Of a DNA stretch of 64,000 bases, positions 62,693-64,000 are shown in pieces. Every line of letters starts with the position of its first letter. Position 1 is the first letter of the stretch. This DNA comes from Breviolum minutum Mf 1.05b.01 (taxonomy: Eukaryota; Sar; Dinophyceae; Suessiales; Symbiodiniaceae): the NCBI GenBank assembly GCA_000507305.1, contig DF239430.1:14171-78170 (forward strand), in the 5' to 3' direction. The notes under the pieces are model-generated. The model worked only from the letters and a program-made list of their open reading frames with translations, did no database searches and was not told where the DNA came from. Made by a program: the position numbers and the translations under genes.

Positions 62693-62815
62693 ATATACCT
62701 GGAACCCTAAACAACCATATTTTAATGGATGTTTGGTGATTTCCAACCATTTCCCAAGTAGAATCATTTAATTGAAACAACCACTTTAAAGGAGATGTTT
62801 CGGGTACCAGGTATG
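62693..62815. mobile_element. MITE family 5
   Basis: ATATACCTGGAACCCTAAAC AACC ... GAGATGTTTCGGGTACCAGGTATGT; a 27-bp left end identical to 54641. Confidence 0.7.
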
Positions 62816-62921
62816 TAACTAAAAATGATGGCCAAAATTACTATAACTAATACCTTAGCTTAATGATTCATGATTCAAAATATCCTTAGCTGAAAAAGGC
62901 TACCGAATCATCTTTCGTTTC

Positions 62922-62958
62922 CTAGGCTCCCTCGCGCCATCTCCCTGAGGATGCTCTC
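62922..62958 (-). CDS. Candidate short exon with possible GA donor
   Basis: CACGTGCAG|G acceptor, reading ESILREMARGSL, then a GA-type donor (CTAG|GAAACG). A plus-strand alternative starting at 62926 (APSRHLPEDALLHVITW) is also open. Confidence 0.35.
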
Positions 62959-63375
62959 CTGCACGTGATCACTTGGTGTTTTCCAAATGACGCGTCCGAA
63001 AATGGGACCTAGGAATCCACCTTTCCACATGTTCAAGTGTCCTCAGGCAATCACATTCTATTCCTACTGACATGATACCACAGTAGCGTTGTTGTCGCTT
63101 TGCGCCCGTCTTGTGAGAAAACAAAAGTGAGGGGATACGTATGGAGCATCGAAATATTCTAGGTTTTCATATATCATGGTGGCATTGGTATTATTCATAT
63201 TGACCAATCATTTCTACGTAAAACAACTAAGAAGGACAAAAACACATAGCCAAAAAAAACATAGAAAAAAGGGAACAACAACAAAAAACAAAAAAACGAC
63301 CCCATGGCCCAATCTTCGAACCTTTCGCCCAACCCCCAATGGGCCGCCCCAACCCTTTCCGAACCCTTTCAACAC

Positions 63376-63442
63376 CTCGAATCTTCGCTGCGTACCGTGC
63401 CAGTTCTTCGGCCTCACCCCCGGATGACCATTGGATTGGAAC
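63376..63442 (-). CDS. Candidate exon, unknown protein
   Basis: AATTCACCCAG|G acceptor and CGAG|GTGTTG donor. It begins VPIQWSSGGEAEELARYAAK. The frame stays open further downstream, so the donor is a choice. Confidence 0.45.
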
Positions 63443-63514
63443 CTGGGTGAATTTATCCACAAATCAAAGGAAGATTTTCTCCATCAAAAAACTTTACTCA
63501 AGAATATACCTTAT

Positions 63515-63632
63515 ATATGGGTGTTTCCTTAAATTGTGGTACCAGTACCCAACAACCATCGGTTTTCCTACTAAAAATGATCATTTTGGGGTGTGAAATG
63601 GGGGTACCACCATTTAAGGAAACCCCCATATA
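63515..63632. mobile_element. MITE family 3, diverged
   Basis: TATGGGTGTTTCCTTAAATT ... ATTTAAGGAAACCCCCATA with GGTACCA on both sides; a subfamily with TTAAA in place of AAAAA. Confidence 0.65.
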
Positions 63633-63930
63633 AGTATAATATTGAGTTACAACATTAAGTAACCTGCTGGATTCTAAAATCAAAGTACACTCGAGATTGA
63701 CTCGAGATATTTTTTTTTTTTGTCACAAGTTCCAGGAAACCACAAGGGGAAACCTATCGTTCAGATCCCCCACCGTTCGAGACTGGATCTCCTCGATGAG
63801 GCATTGTGATAAACGCTGCACCTGGAAGTTCGTTCAAAAACTCAAAAAACAACTCATGGATTCCATGGGACTGGTATATTTACCTACAAAAAACCATAAA
63901 AATCAACCATCAACCATTCATGTAGCAACC

Positions 63931-64000
63931 TAGTGGGGGTTGAACCAACCCCTTTGAAAGTTGGTGGTTGAACCAACCCCTTTGAAAAATGTGCTCGTCA
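63931..64000. mobile_element. MITE family 2, cut by window end, left end duplicated
   Basis: TTGAACCAACCCCTTTGAAA occurs twice in a row before the family interior GTGCTCGTCA, where the window ends. Confidence 0.55.

Noticed and set aside
1-64000. Spliced-leader gene or relic (CCGTAGCCATTTTGGCTCAAG)
   Set aside because: No full or clear partial copy was seen on either strand by eye.
1-64000. rRNA, tRNA, CRISPR, phage or plasmid genes
   Set aside because: No conserved rRNA strings, cloverleaf-type tRNA, spaced direct repeats or phage genes were found.

Overview
This window looks like nuclear DNA of a dinoflagellate, most likely a Symbiodiniaceae-type genome. The coding sequence is cut into very short exons (about 35-150 nt). 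Acceptors are usually AG|G. In the one gene whose homology fixes the exon joints, GC is used as intron donor beside GT. The rest is AT-rich filler: frequent A/T homopolymers of 7-10 nt, (TA)n tracts, GAT and TTG microsatellites, and several families of ~100-bp inverted-repeat (MITE-like) elements. No bacterial operon, ribosome-binding site, rRNA, tRNA, CRISPR array or spliced-leader gene was seen.

Best-supported content. (1) An AlkB-type Fe(II)/2-oxoglutarate dioxygenase gene on the minus strand, about 26.5-29.5 kb. It is rebuilt from eight phase-matched exons plus one probable upstream exon, and it keeps the full HxD...H...R active site. (2) A divergent SET-domain-like methyltransferase exon on the minus strand at 44.07-44.69 kb. 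(3) About 40 further candidate exons, recognised only by an open frame between plausible splice sites. They have no recognised function. Their strand or frame can be ambiguous, because short exons are often open in several frames.

Layout. 0.7-10.9 kb: a dense run of minus-strand candidate exons, some phase-matched. 11.1 kb: a possible plus-strand terminal exon. 12.3-16.2 kb: three minus candidates. 17.5 kb: a plus candidate. 19.2-21.1 kb: a cluster, mostly minus. 23.5-25.2 kb: four phase-compatible minus exons just downstream of the AlkB gene. 26.5-29.5 kb: the AlkB gene. 33.9-41.5 kb: isolated candidates, including a coiled-coil-like exon with a GC donor. 44-45 kb: SET-like gene. 52.6-63.4 kb: scattered minus candidates. 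Almost everything coding-like is on the minus strand, which fits the one-directional gene arrays known in dinoflagellates.

Mobile and repeat content. At least six MITE-like families occur repeatedly, with the internal order of each family conserved. Family 1 has TA target duplications and terminal CTGTTGATGG. Stretches not listed below (for example 5.7-7.2, 14.5-16.1, 21.4-23.2, 45.2-46.7, 47.5-48.1, 49.4-51.9 and 53.5-54.6 kb) hold AT-rich, simple-repeat-rich sequence in which I could identify no gene. Two single-N gaps (3726 and 34162) are assembly joins.

Limits: everything was read by eye. Exon ends are inferred from splice consensus, and apart from AlkB and SET no protein was recognised.
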